Assembly (NCBI GenBank): GCA_947625585.1
Contig: CANQOZ010000002.1
Coordinates: 1-53,791 of the forward strand
Reading direction: 5' to 3'
DNA length: 53,791 bases
DNA from: an uncultured Eubacteriaceae bacterium
Lineage (GTDB): Bacteria; Bacillota; Clostridia; Eubacteriales; Eubacteriaceae
Shown here piece by piece: positions 47,403 through 53,791 of the stretch (the stretch's first letter is position 1; each line of letters starts with the position of its first letter). The translations under genes were made by a program, and so were the position numbers. The notes under the pieces are model-generated. The model was given only the letters and a program-made list of their open reading frames with translations. It ran no database searches and was not told where the DNA came from.

Positions 47403-48399
47403 AATTAAAGATGTAGCAAAAGAAGCCCATGTATCAGTTGCGACAGTTTCAAGAGTAGTCAATGACATTCCATTAGTAAACGAAGATACAAAACAAAGAG
47501 TACTTGATGCGATTAAAAAAACGGGTTATAAACCAAATGCAATAGCAAGAAGTTTAAAAATACAGAAAACGAATACAATTGGAATCATGATTCCTGACAT
47601 TTCTGATCCAATGTATTCTGATATTGTACGTGGTGCTGAAGTAACAAGTGAAATTTATAAATATAATATTATTCTAATTGATACTGATTCAAGTTCAGAA
47701 CGTGAAAAAGAAATGCTTGATGTTTTATTAGAAAAACAGTGTGATGGAGTAATTTATATTGGTAAAGATTTTAACAATAATACAAAAGAGCTCTTAGAAA
47801 GAGCTAATTGTGAAGTAGTGTTAGGATGTGTTCAAGATAAAGATGGCGATATAAGTGCTGTTTTAATTGACAATGTCGAGGCTGCTTATAACTTAACAAA
47901 AGATTTAATTCAAAAAGGGTATAAGAATATAGCTATTATCACTGATGAAAAAGGTGGTCAAGTTGTTGAAGATCGTTTAGAAGGAATATTAAAAGCTGCT
48001 AAAGAAGCCGACATTGAAATTGATAAAAGTCTAATTCAAGCAGGAAGATTAAGCTTAAATGGTGGTGCAAAATCAACAAAAGCTATTTTAGATTCAGGTA
48101 AAGATGTTGATTTAATTATTTGTATGAACGATCAATTAGCAATGGGTGCTTTGAAAATGGCTAAAGAGAATGGTAGAAATGTTCCAGATGACTTAGCTAT
48201 AACTGGTTTTAATGATTATTGGATTTCTGAATGGATTTCGCCAACTTTATCTTCAGTTAGACAACCTCTTTATGATATTGGTTCAATAGCAGCTAGAATG
48301 CTAATCAAAAAGATTGAAAATATGGAAGATAAAGAAGCTGATAATGTTATGATTTTACCTTATGATATTAGATTCAGAGAATCAGTTAAAGAGAATTAA
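47392..48399 (+). CDS. LacI/GalR-family regulator (CcpA-like)
   Basis: I start at ATG 47392 inside the aminotransferase gene; the N-terminus VKIKDVAKEAHVSVATVSRVVND is then the complete helix-turn-helix (cited by IKDVAKEAHVSVATVSR). The 335-residue protein has the hinge KPNAIARSL and a periplasmic-binding-like effector domain with IGIMIPDISDPMY and ITGFNDYWISEWISPTLSSV (cited by DPMY and ITGFNDY). The length is that of CcpA/PurR. It may control its own operon or more widely; a matching palindrome lies before the alarmone synthetase gene at 22144. Confidence 0.9.
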   Translation: MKVKIKDVAKEAHVSVATVSRVVNDIPLVNEDTKQRVLDAIKKTGYKPNAIARSLKIQKTNTIGIMIPDISDPMYSDIVRGAEVTSEIYKYNIILIDTDSSSEREKEMLDVLLEKQCDGVIYIGKDFNNNTKELLERANCEVVLGCVQDKDGDISAVLIDNVEAAYNLTKDLIQKGYKNIAIITDEKGGQVVEDRLEGILKAAKEADIEIDKSLIQAGRLSLNGGAKSTKAILDSGKDVDLIICMNDQLAMGALKMAKENGRNVPDDLAITGFNDYWISEWISPTLSSVRQPLYDIGSIAARMLIKKIENMEDKEADNVMILPYDIRFRESVKEN

Positions 48400-48553
48400 T
48401 AACACTGAAGTTGTTCTAAAGTTGTTTAAGTTAAAATGGTTATTTTAAAGCTTAAATTTCTTCAAAAAAATTAATCTATAAATTTATAATTAATTCAAGG
48501 TTAATAAAATAAAATAATCTGTATTTAATTAACAGAGAACTGAGAGGAGAATT

Positions 48554-49732
48554 ATGAGTTCAAATATAACCAAATTGACACTCAATGAGAATGGGCATGA
48601 TAAAGAAATAATTTTAGTTGGGACTGCTCATGTTTCTCCAAAAAGTGTTGAATTAGTTAAGGAGACAATTGAAACAGAACAACCAGATTCTGTTTGTATA
48701 GAATTAGATCCAGCACGTTATCAAAGTATTACTCAAAAAGAGAAGTATCAAGATACTGATTTAGTTCAAATAGTTAAAGAAGGAAAAAGTTCGTTATTTT
48801 TAGTAAACCTAATTCTTTCAAATTATCAAAAAAAAATAGCTGAACAATTTAATATTCAGTCAGGACAAGAGATGATTCAAGCAATGAAATCTGCTGAAGA
48901 AAATGAATCTCAGCTTGTTTTAGCTGATAGAGATATTCAAACAACATTTAAAAGAATATGGAAAAAATGTTCTTTTTGGGATAAATCTAAATTATTAACA
49001 GCTGTTTTAATGAGTATTTTTAGTCAGGAAGAGATTACTGAGGAAGAATTAGAACAAATAAAGCAAGAGGATATGATAACAGCTTCCTTAAATGAACTTG
49101 GAAGTAATTTTACAGGATTAAAAACTGCTTTAGTTGATGAACGAGATCAGTATTTATCTGAAAATATTAAAAATGCTCCAGGTGAAAAGGTTGTTGCTGT
49201 TTTAGGGGCAGCTCATGTACCGGGTGTTTCCAAAGAAATATACAAATCGCATAATTTAGATGAATTAAATGACACCGGTAAAAAATCTAACTTTGGAAAA
49301 ATATTAGGATGGGGTACTTTATTATTCTTTGCAATTATTATTGCAATTACTTTTTCTGTTGATTTCCATGCCGGAATTGAGCAAACAAAAAATTGGTTAA
49401 TTTTAGTTATGATTGGGGCAGGGATCGGCGCTTTCATTGGAGGTGGATGTGTTCAAGCAATAATTGTTGCTATTGTTTGCTCTCCATTAGGAGCTTTAAG
49501 TCCAGTTTTAGCAAGTGGTTGGTTTTCAGGAATAGCAGAAGCTTATTTTCAAAAACCAAAAGTTATTGATTTTGAAAATTTAAGTGATGATATTAGTACA
49601 GTAAGAGGTTTTTGGAAAAATAAAGTAACTCGTGTTTTATTAGTAGTTGTCTTCACAAATCTTGGTTGCGCTATTGGAAATATAGCTGGCAGTATCCACA
49701 TAATAACAACTTTTTTAAATACTATTTTATAA
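48554..49732 (+). CDS. TraB/PrgY family membrane protein
   Basis: This 392-residue protein has a soluble N-terminal half with the TraB motifs ILVGTAHVSPKSVELV, SVCIELDPARY, LVDERDQYLS and VLGAAHVPG, then about four membrane helices from residue ~255. PrgY/TraB proteins shut down peptide pheromones in enterococci, and relatives have metalloprotease-like (TIKI/GumN) features. No pheromone gene is visible here. GAGAGGAGA precedes the ATG. The mutT-like gene follows after 1 bp. Confidence 0.9.
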   Translation: MSSNITKLTLNENGHDKEIILVGTAHVSPKSVELVKETIETEQPDSVCIELDPARYQSITQKEKYQDTDLVQIVKEGKSSLFLVNLILSNYQKKIAEQFNIQSGQEMIQAMKSAEENESQLVLADRDIQTTFKRIWKKCSFWDKSKLLTAVLMSIFSQEEITEEELEQIKQEDMITASLNELGSNFTGLKTALVDERDQYLSENIKNAPGEKVVAVLGAAHVPGVSKEIYKSHNLDELNDTGKKSNFGKILGWGTLLFFAIIIAITFSVDFHAGIEQTKNWLILVMIGAGIGAFIGGGCVQAIIVAIVCSPLGALSPVLASGWFSGIAEAYFQKPKVIDFENLSDDISTVRGFWKNKVTRVLLVVVFTNLGCAIGNIAGSIHIITTFLNTIL

Positions 49733-49733
49733 G

Positions 49734-50129
49734 ATGAATAAAAGAGTCAATGTAGTTGGTGCTTTAATATTTAATAATAATAATGAATTCCTAATATTTA
49801 AAAGACCAAGTAATAAAATGAGAGGTAATTTATGGGAATTCATTGGTGGTAAAGTTGAGCCATCAGAAACTAAAGTTGAAGCTCTGAAAAGAGAATGTAC
49901 AGAGGAGATTGGGACTTCAGTAGAAGTACTTTCTGAATTTATTAAGGTAAATCATGATTATCCTGATATAAAGATTTGTCTAACAATTTTCGAGGCTCAG
50001 TTAAAAGATAAAAGTTTTGAATTATTAGAACATCAAGATTACAAATGGATAAAATTAGAAGACATTGATTTATATGAGTTTTGTCCAGCTGATTATGAAG
50101 TTTTGGAAAAAATAAAAAAAGAATTTTAG
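49734..50129 (+). CDS. MutT-like NUDIX hydrolase
   Basis: This 131-residue protein carries a full NUDIX box, GGKVEPSETKVEALKRECTEE followed by IGT (cited by G39, E45, R53-E54, E57-E58). The short length and the N-terminal VVGALIFNNNNEFLIFKRP resemble MutT and CTP pyrophosphohydrolase types that clean damaged or non-canonical nucleotides. Exact substrate is not readable. It starts 1 bp after traB. Its TAG stop lies in a palindrome that also covers the stop of the convergent gene. Confidence 0.92.
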   Translation: MNKRVNVVGALIFNNNNEFLIFKRPSNKMRGNLWEFIGGKVEPSETKVEALKRECTEEIGTSVEVLSEFIKVNHDYPDIKICLTIFEAQLKDKSFELLEHQDYKWIKLEDIDLYEFCPADYEVLEKIKKEF

Positions 50130-50150
50130 GATTAAATAATCCTAAGATTC
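50126..50150. terminator. Bidirectional terminator over two stop codons
   Basis: TTAGGATTA (50126-50134) and TAATCCTAA (50137-50145) form a 9-bp palindrome with a tiny loop. It includes the stops of the NUDIX gene and of the convergent GutA-like gene. T-runs lie on both sides (CTTTTATCTTTATT on plus; TTCTTTTTTTATTTTT on minus). Confidence 0.78.
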
Positions 50151-50498
50151 TTTTATCTTTATTATAGTTCCTTCTTTAATTTCAGGAAAGGATGTACCGT
50201 CTAATAAGATTTGATTTACACAGTCAAAATTTCGATCAATAATTAATTCAAACTGAAATTGATTTTTAATATAATCATTAAATCCTTCTGGAATTTTTTT
50301 TATTTTATAAAAATGATCATCAATTTGAACAATATCATTTACTTTTATTTCTCCATTAATTATAGGATTTTCAACTGTATAACCAAAGTTACTAAATTCA
50401 TCATTTTCATTTTCGAATAAAACAAAATAATTATTATTAACTAAATTTTTTGAAACGGTTCCAATAGTTTTAATTTTTGCATACAATTTATCTTCCAT
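50142..50498 (-). CDS. Small protein resembling PTS glucitol/sorbitol IIA (GutA-like)
   Basis: I start at the ATG at 50498, 8 nt after AAGGA. The 118-residue protein (MEDKLYAKIKTIGTV...) is beta-rich and follows the IIA-Gut pattern: KTIGTV at the start, FVLFENENDEFSNFGYTV, a VNDIVQIDDHFYKIKKI segment like the GDxxxIGxxxYxIxxVG of the family, and EGTIIKIKE at the end. The position of the phospho-histidine appears to be Val, and there are no glucitol IIB/IIC genes nearby. Such orphan GutA-like proteins may have lost transport. The assignment is tentative. Confidence 0.5.
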   Translation of the reverse strand: MEDKLYAKIKTIGTVSKNLVNNNYFVLFENENDEFSNFGYTVENPIINGEIKVNDIVQIDDHFYKIKKIPEGFNDYIKNQFQFELIIDRNFDCVNQILLDGTSFPEIKEGTIIKIKES

Positions 50499-50802
50499 AA
50501 TTATATTCCTTATAGTCAAAATTAAAGTCAATTATATAGAGTATTTTCATTTTTTCTTCTAATATAAATTATTCTATTATTCTCTTGATTAAACTGAAAT
50601 ATTAATGCTTCCTTTATTCCTTTTAAATAAAGGGACACATATTTTAATTTTATTTACAGGAATTAACTCATATCCAATTTTTAAGAAATAAATCTATTTC
50701 TTTCCAAGAATATTCACTTAAAAATCGATTTCTTTTTTAAGAACTTTTTACTTTATTAATGTTAAAAAGGAAAATTTAATAAATAATCATTTTTTTCATA
50801 AT
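50499..50802. other. AT-rich intergenic region with an orphan hairpin
   Basis: No gene found. CCTTTATT (50611-50618) and AATAAAGG (50626-50633) make an 8-bp stem with a 7-nt loop but no T-run on either strand. The minus-strand promoter of the GutA-like gene may include TATAAT about 40 nt upstream of its ATG. Confidence 0.45.
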
Positions 50803-51402
50803 TTACCTATATATTTCATCGTACTTTGATTTTGTTAAAACAAATATTTTTTCCTCAGTTCTTATTTTATTTTTAAATATTAATTCAATTGGAATAGATT
50901 TTAAATAAGTAAAGTTATTTTTTATAAATAAATGCTCAGAAACTTTATTTTTATCTAAACAACCACCCCAAATTTTTTTATAGTGAATTTTTTTAAAAGC
51001 ATAATAGAGTATGGAAGTTAAAGCTTCTGAAATATATCCATTATTCCAGTAATCTTTACCTATCCAAAATCCAATTTCTGCCTCATTTTTACCAATTTTT
51101 AATAAGCTATATTGATCAGGTAATAAGGAGATATGTCCAACGATATTATTATTACTTTTCAATCTTAAAGCATATGAGTAAGAATTTAGATAGGCTTTTT
51201 CAATGGCATTTTTACTATCTTCTATTGTTGTGTGTGGCTTCCATCCACTGTTAGTACCAACTTCTTCATCTTGAGCCAAGGTAAATAATTCTTGTTTATC
51301 ATTTAAATTCCAATGAGTAAAATAGAGACTCTTTGTATCTTTTGGAAAAGGATGATTCAAAATTCGTAATTTTAAAAATGGACTTAGATTATTAAATACC
51401 AT
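50803..51402 (-). CDS. GNAT acetyltransferase (RimJ/RimL type)
   Basis: This 199-residue protein has the GNAT layout of RimJ/RimL-like enzymes: a substrate-side N-terminus, IVGHISLLP, AEIGFWIGKDYWNNGYISEALTSILYYAF (cited by EIGFWIG and GYISEAL) and the C-terminal strand near KKIWGGCLDKNKVSEHLFIKN. It transfers acetyl from acetyl-CoA to an amino group, perhaps a protein N-terminus or a small molecule; unknown. Its start is 11 bp past the stop of the rRNA methyltransferase gene on the same strand, so the two share a transcript. Confidence 0.88.
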   Translation of the reverse strand: MVFNNLSPFLKLRILNHPFPKDTKSLYFTHWNLNDKQELFTLAQDEEVGTNSGWKPHTTIEDSKNAIEKAYLNSYSYALRLKSNNNIVGHISLLPDQYSLLKIGKNEAEIGFWIGKDYWNNGYISEALTSILYYAFKKIHYKKIWGGCLDKNKVSEHLFIKNNFTYLKSIPIELIFKNKIRTEEKIFVLTKSKYDEIYR

Positions 51403-51413
51403 TATTCTTTTGA

Positions 51414-52754
51414 TTAATCTTTCTCTAGTAAAACTACTGTTTCAAGATGACCTGTATTTGGAAACATGTCTACTGGTTGAACTTTTTTAACTTTATAAAT
51501 CTGGCTTAAAACTTTCAAATCTCTAGCTAACGTAGCAGGATTACAACTAACATAAACTATTTTATTTAATTTAAGCTTTAATAAATATTCTAATAATTTT
51601 TTTTCACAACCTTTTCTAGGAGGATCAAGAATAACACAGGTTGGTTTTAAACTTAACTTATTAATTACTTCTTCGGCTTTGCCTACATAAAATTTACTGT
51701 TTTTTAATCCATTTAATTGAGCGTTATAAATAGCATCATCAATAGCTGCTTTATTAATTTCAATACCAGTAAGATGAGTATCACTGTTAGCTACATAGAT
51801 TCCGATAGAGCCTGTACCACAATACAAATCTAAAATTTCATCATCTTGAGATAATTCAATAAAGTTCTTTATGATATTATATAGAACTTCTGCTTGATCT
51901 GAATTTACTTGAAAAAAAGAATCAGGAGAGATTTTAAATTTTTTATTGCCCAAAGTTTCTATTAAATCTTTTCTCTTATATAAAACTTTAGTTTTATTTC
52001 CTAGGATACGATTTCCCTTACCCTTATTTATATTAAGGAAAATACTAATTATTAAAGGGTTCTTTTTTAACAAATTAATTATTTCTCTTTGATTCGGTAA
52101 GGAGTCTCCATTAATAATGAATGATATCAAAACTTCGTTTTCTTTATTAGATCGAACTAAAATTCCCCTTAATAAACCTTTATTAGTTTTTTCATTATAA
52201 ATAGATATATTCGCCTTTTTTATTATTTTTTCTAAAGTAGGAATTAATTTATTTATAGTATCTGATTGAATTTCACAATTATTAATTGTGACAATTTCAT
52301 GAGATCCTTTTTTATAAAAACCTAAACCGTTATTACTTACCTTAAATTGAGATTTATTTCTATAATTACATTTATTTGTTCCGATTATGGGAAGAATATC
52401 TAAGTCTTTAAAACCACCAATTCTGGTTAAACATTGTTTTAAATTATTTTCTTTTATTCTTAATTGTTCTGCATAATTTAAATTTCCATACGGACAACCA
52501 CCACAATTATTATTAAAAATGCATGTATTATCTATTCTTTTATTTGATTTTGTTATAAATTTTAATGTTTTTCCAATAGCATAATTAGGCTTAATTTTAT
52601 CAATTACAATTTTGACTTTATCTCCTGGGACTGTTTTATCTACAAAGACAGTAAAATTATCTACTTTACCAACACCCTCTCCTGTTGAAGTAATATCTTT
52701 AATATTTAAATTTAGTTTCTGACCTACTTTAATAGGTACTTTTAATTTTTCCAT
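51414..52754 (-). CDS. 23S rRNA (uracil-5-)-methyltransferase, RlmD/RlmCD family
   Basis: This 446-residue enzyme makes m5U in 23S rRNA. It has an N-terminal TRAM domain (about 8-68), iron-sulfur cysteines C78, C84 and C87 with another in the NNCEI segment, a SAM-binding DLYCGTGSIGIYVA motif, DPPRKGCE, and the nucleophile in VSCNPATLARD. One enzyme often serves two sites in Firmicutes (RlmCD); tRNA m5U54 activity cannot be fully excluded. AAGGAAT precedes the start. It is divergent from the 2'-5' RNA ligase-like gene with a 36-bp gap. Confidence 0.93.
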   Translation of the reverse strand: MEKLKVPIKVGQKLNLNIKDITSTGEGVGKVDNFTVFVDKTVPGDKVKIVIDKIKPNYAIGKTLKFITKSNKRIDNTCIFNNNCGGCPYGNLNYAEQLRIKENNLKQCLTRIGGFKDLDILPIIGTNKCNYRNKSQFKVSNNGLGFYKKGSHEIVTINNCEIQSDTINKLIPTLEKIIKKANISIYNEKTNKGLLRGILVRSNKENEVLISFIINGDSLPNQREIINLLKKNPLIISIFLNINKGKGNRILGNKTKVLYKRKDLIETLGNKKFKISPDSFFQVNSDQAEVLYNIIKNFIELSQDDEILDLYCGTGSIGIYVANSDTHLTGIEINKAAIDDAIYNAQLNGLKNSKFYVGKAEEVINKLSLKPTCVILDPPRKGCEKKLLEYLLKLKLNKIVYVSCNPATLARDLKVLSQIYKVKKVQPVDMFPNTGHLETVVLLEKD

Positions 52755-52774
52755 GTTTAAATTCCTTCTTTATT

Positions 52775-52782
52775 ATTATAAT
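52775..52782. promoter_or_regulatory. Overlapping divergent -10 elements
   Basis: ATTATAAT contains TATAAT on both strands (plus 52777-52782, minus 52780-52775). Plus-strand initiation would fall at or just before the ATG at 52791, implying a leaderless mRNA for the ligase-like gene. Confidence 0.45.
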
Positions 52783-52790
52783 AAGCAATT

Positions 52791-53342
52791 ATGAATGACT
52801 CAAAACGTTTATTCACTGCAATCCGATTTAGTTCAGATACAATAAAGCAAATTGAAAAAATTCAAAATGAATTAAAACAAATAGATCCAAATGCAAGATT
52901 TGTTACTCCAACTAGTAATTTTCATTTAACTTTATACTTTATTGGAAATGTATCTGATATTGATAAAGTTAAAAGTGCTTTTAATAAAGCTTGTCAAAAG
53001 TATAAAAATTTAATAAATGAACCGATAAAAATCGAATTTACGAAATTAGGTATATTCCGTAATAGAGGAGGAAATATAATTTGGCTAGGAGCTAAGGACA
53101 ATCAATATGTAAAAGAATTAGTATCTTTTATATATGAAGAATTAAAAAAATTAAATCTAAATTTAAAACCTGTAAATTTTAAAGCACATATTACACTCGC
53201 AAGAAAATATAAAGGTTCAATTCCCAAAAATGTAAAGCTTCCTGAAACTGTATATGCTACTGAAGCTGCATTAGTTTGGTCACATCGTAATGAACAAAAT
53301 ATACTTGTTTATGATAATATAATTAAACATAATTTAATTTGA
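52791..53342 (+). CDS. thpR: 2'-5' RNA ligase / cyclic phosphodiesterase (ThpR family)
   Basis: This 183-residue 2H phosphoesterase has its two catalytic HxTL motifs, H45 in NFHLTLYFIG and H133 in FKAHITLARK. It begins RLFTAIRFSSDTIKQIEKIQ like ThpR/LigT proteins, which open 2',3'-cyclic phosphates and can join tRNA halves in vitro. It is cytosolic. The physiological substrate is unknown. No Shine-Dalgarno is seen before the ATG. ilvE begins 18 bp after its stop. Confidence 0.92.
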   Translation: MNDSKRLFTAIRFSSDTIKQIEKIQNELKQIDPNARFVTPTSNFHLTLYFIGNVSDIDKVKSAFNKACQKYKNLINEPIKIEFTKLGIFRNRGGNIIWLGAKDNQYVKELVSFIYEELKKLNLNLKPVNFKAHITLARKYKGSIPKNVKLPETVYATEAALVWSHRNEQNILVYDNIIKHNLI

Positions 53343-53360
53343 TTTAATAAGGAGCTTTTA

Positions 53361-53791
53361 ATGGATATTAAATTTGAACAATCTGAAAAGTTAAGAGAAA
53401 AACCAGAACCGGGTACAGAATTAGGTTTTGGTAATTATTATACAGATCACATGTTTTTAATGAATTACGATGATGAAGAAGGCTGGAACAATCCTCGTAT
53501 TGTCCCTTATGCTCCTTTAGAAATAGAACCAAACGCTGTTGCACTTCACTATGCTCAAGAAACGTTTGAAGGCTTAAAAGCATATAGAACTGAAGATGGA
53601 ACAATTCAGTTATTTAGACCTAATATGAATGCTAAAAGAATGAACAATTCAAATATAAGATTATGCATTCCAGAAATACCTGAAGAAGATTTTATTGAAG
53701 CAATCAAGGAATTAGTTAAAGTCGAAAAAGATTGGGTTCCTTCAGATAAAGATACTTCTTTATATATTAGACCTTTTGTATTTACAAATGA
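53361..53791 (+). CDS. ilvE: Branched-chain amino acid aminotransferase, 5' part
   Basis: The start is ATG 53361, 6 nt after AAGGAG. The visible ~143 residues read as a fold-type IV branched-chain aminotransferase: LGFGNYYTDHMFLMNYD near the start, ALHYAQETFEGLKAYRTEDG, LFRPNMNAKRMNNS and the SLYIRPFVF stretch. The enzyme moves amino groups between branched-chain amino acids and 2-oxoglutarate. The PLP lysine would lie past the window end, so the gene is cut by the window, not broken. Confidence 0.93.
   Translation, partial: MDIKFEQSEKLREKPEPGTELGFGNYYTDHMFLMNYDDEEGWNNPRIVPYAPLEIEPNAVALHYAQETFEGLKAYRTEDGTIQLFRPNMNAKRMNNSNIRLCIPEIPEEDFIEAIKELVKVEKDWVPSDKDTSLYIRPFVFTN

Noticed and set aside
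50611..50633. Hairpin CCTTTATT/AATAAAGG as a terminator for the methyltransferase-GNAT operon
   Set aside because: No T-run follows on the minus strand and it lies 170 bp past the stop; left as an orphan hairpin.

Overview
The window reads as the chromosome of a low-GC (about 30% G+C) anaerobic or microaerophilic Firmicute (Bacillota). This rests on several traits: the gene orders phoH-ybeY-dgkA-era-recO, dnaE-pfkA-pyk, hslV-hslU and rplU-prp-rpmA; an L27 with a Prp-cleavable N-terminus; a T-box-controlled trp operon; a class B sortase; a superoxide reductase; a two-subunit iron-sulfur fumarase; a short EF-Ts; and many 4-bp ATGA or TAATG gene junctions. I cannot name the genus. Almost all of the window is core chromosome. 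I see no phage, insertion sequence, CRISPR array or rRNA.

Layout. (1) 1-13481: a tightly packed co-directional run holding the mutS2 3' end, a cyclophilin, a CDF-like transporter, a histidine phosphatase, phoH, ybeY, dgkA, era, recO, an ACR3-like permease, dnaE, pfkA and pyk. (2) 13478-20195: a complete trpEGDCFBA operon with a strong promoter overlapping the pyk stop codon and a T-box riboswitch whose specifier codon is UGG (Trp). (3) 20198-25498: a minus-strand AAA ATPase (DUF815 type), recX, then a promoter-operator-driven operon of a small alarmone synthetase, a Cas4-like nuclease fused to an XPD/DinG-type helicase, and a ferredoxin. (4) 25587-29631: topA-hslV-hslU. (5) 29707-36558: a secreted DUF5648-type protein, rpsB-tsf, yjbQ, tRNA-Ser(CGA), superoxide reductase, a cysteine hydrolase, sortase B and the rplU-prp-rpmA operon with an L21-type leader. 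(6) 36990-43142: obgE, yhbY, a nadD-yqeK fusion, rsfS, ychF and a two-component system. (7) 43153-48399: trmL, a flippase-like membrane protein, fumarase alpha and beta, an aminotransferase and a LacI-type regulator. (8) 48554-53791: a TraB-family protein, a NUDIX hydrolase, a GutA-like protein, a GNAT enzyme, a 23S rRNA m5U methyltransferase, a 2'-5' RNA ligase-like protein and the 5' part of ilvE.

How the genes work together. The long first run couples DNA repair and replication (MutS2, RecO, DnaE), ribosome and rRNA maturation (PhoH, YbeY, Era) and glycolysis (PfkA, Pyk). The trp operon is self-contained and senses uncharged tRNA-Trp. Ribosome biogenesis returns with ObgE, YhbY, RsfS, Prp, L21, L27, S2 and EF-Ts.

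The least ordinary parts are these: the alarmone synthetase / nuclease-helicase / ferredoxin operon with a LacI-type palindrome at its start; a CDF protein that appears to have lost its transport-site metal ligands; an arsenite-permease-like protein inside the recO-dnaE junction; a superoxide reductase without its desulforedoxin cysteines, with a Fur/PerR-like palindrome on its promoter; and a TrpA with Glu in place of the usual catalytic Asp.
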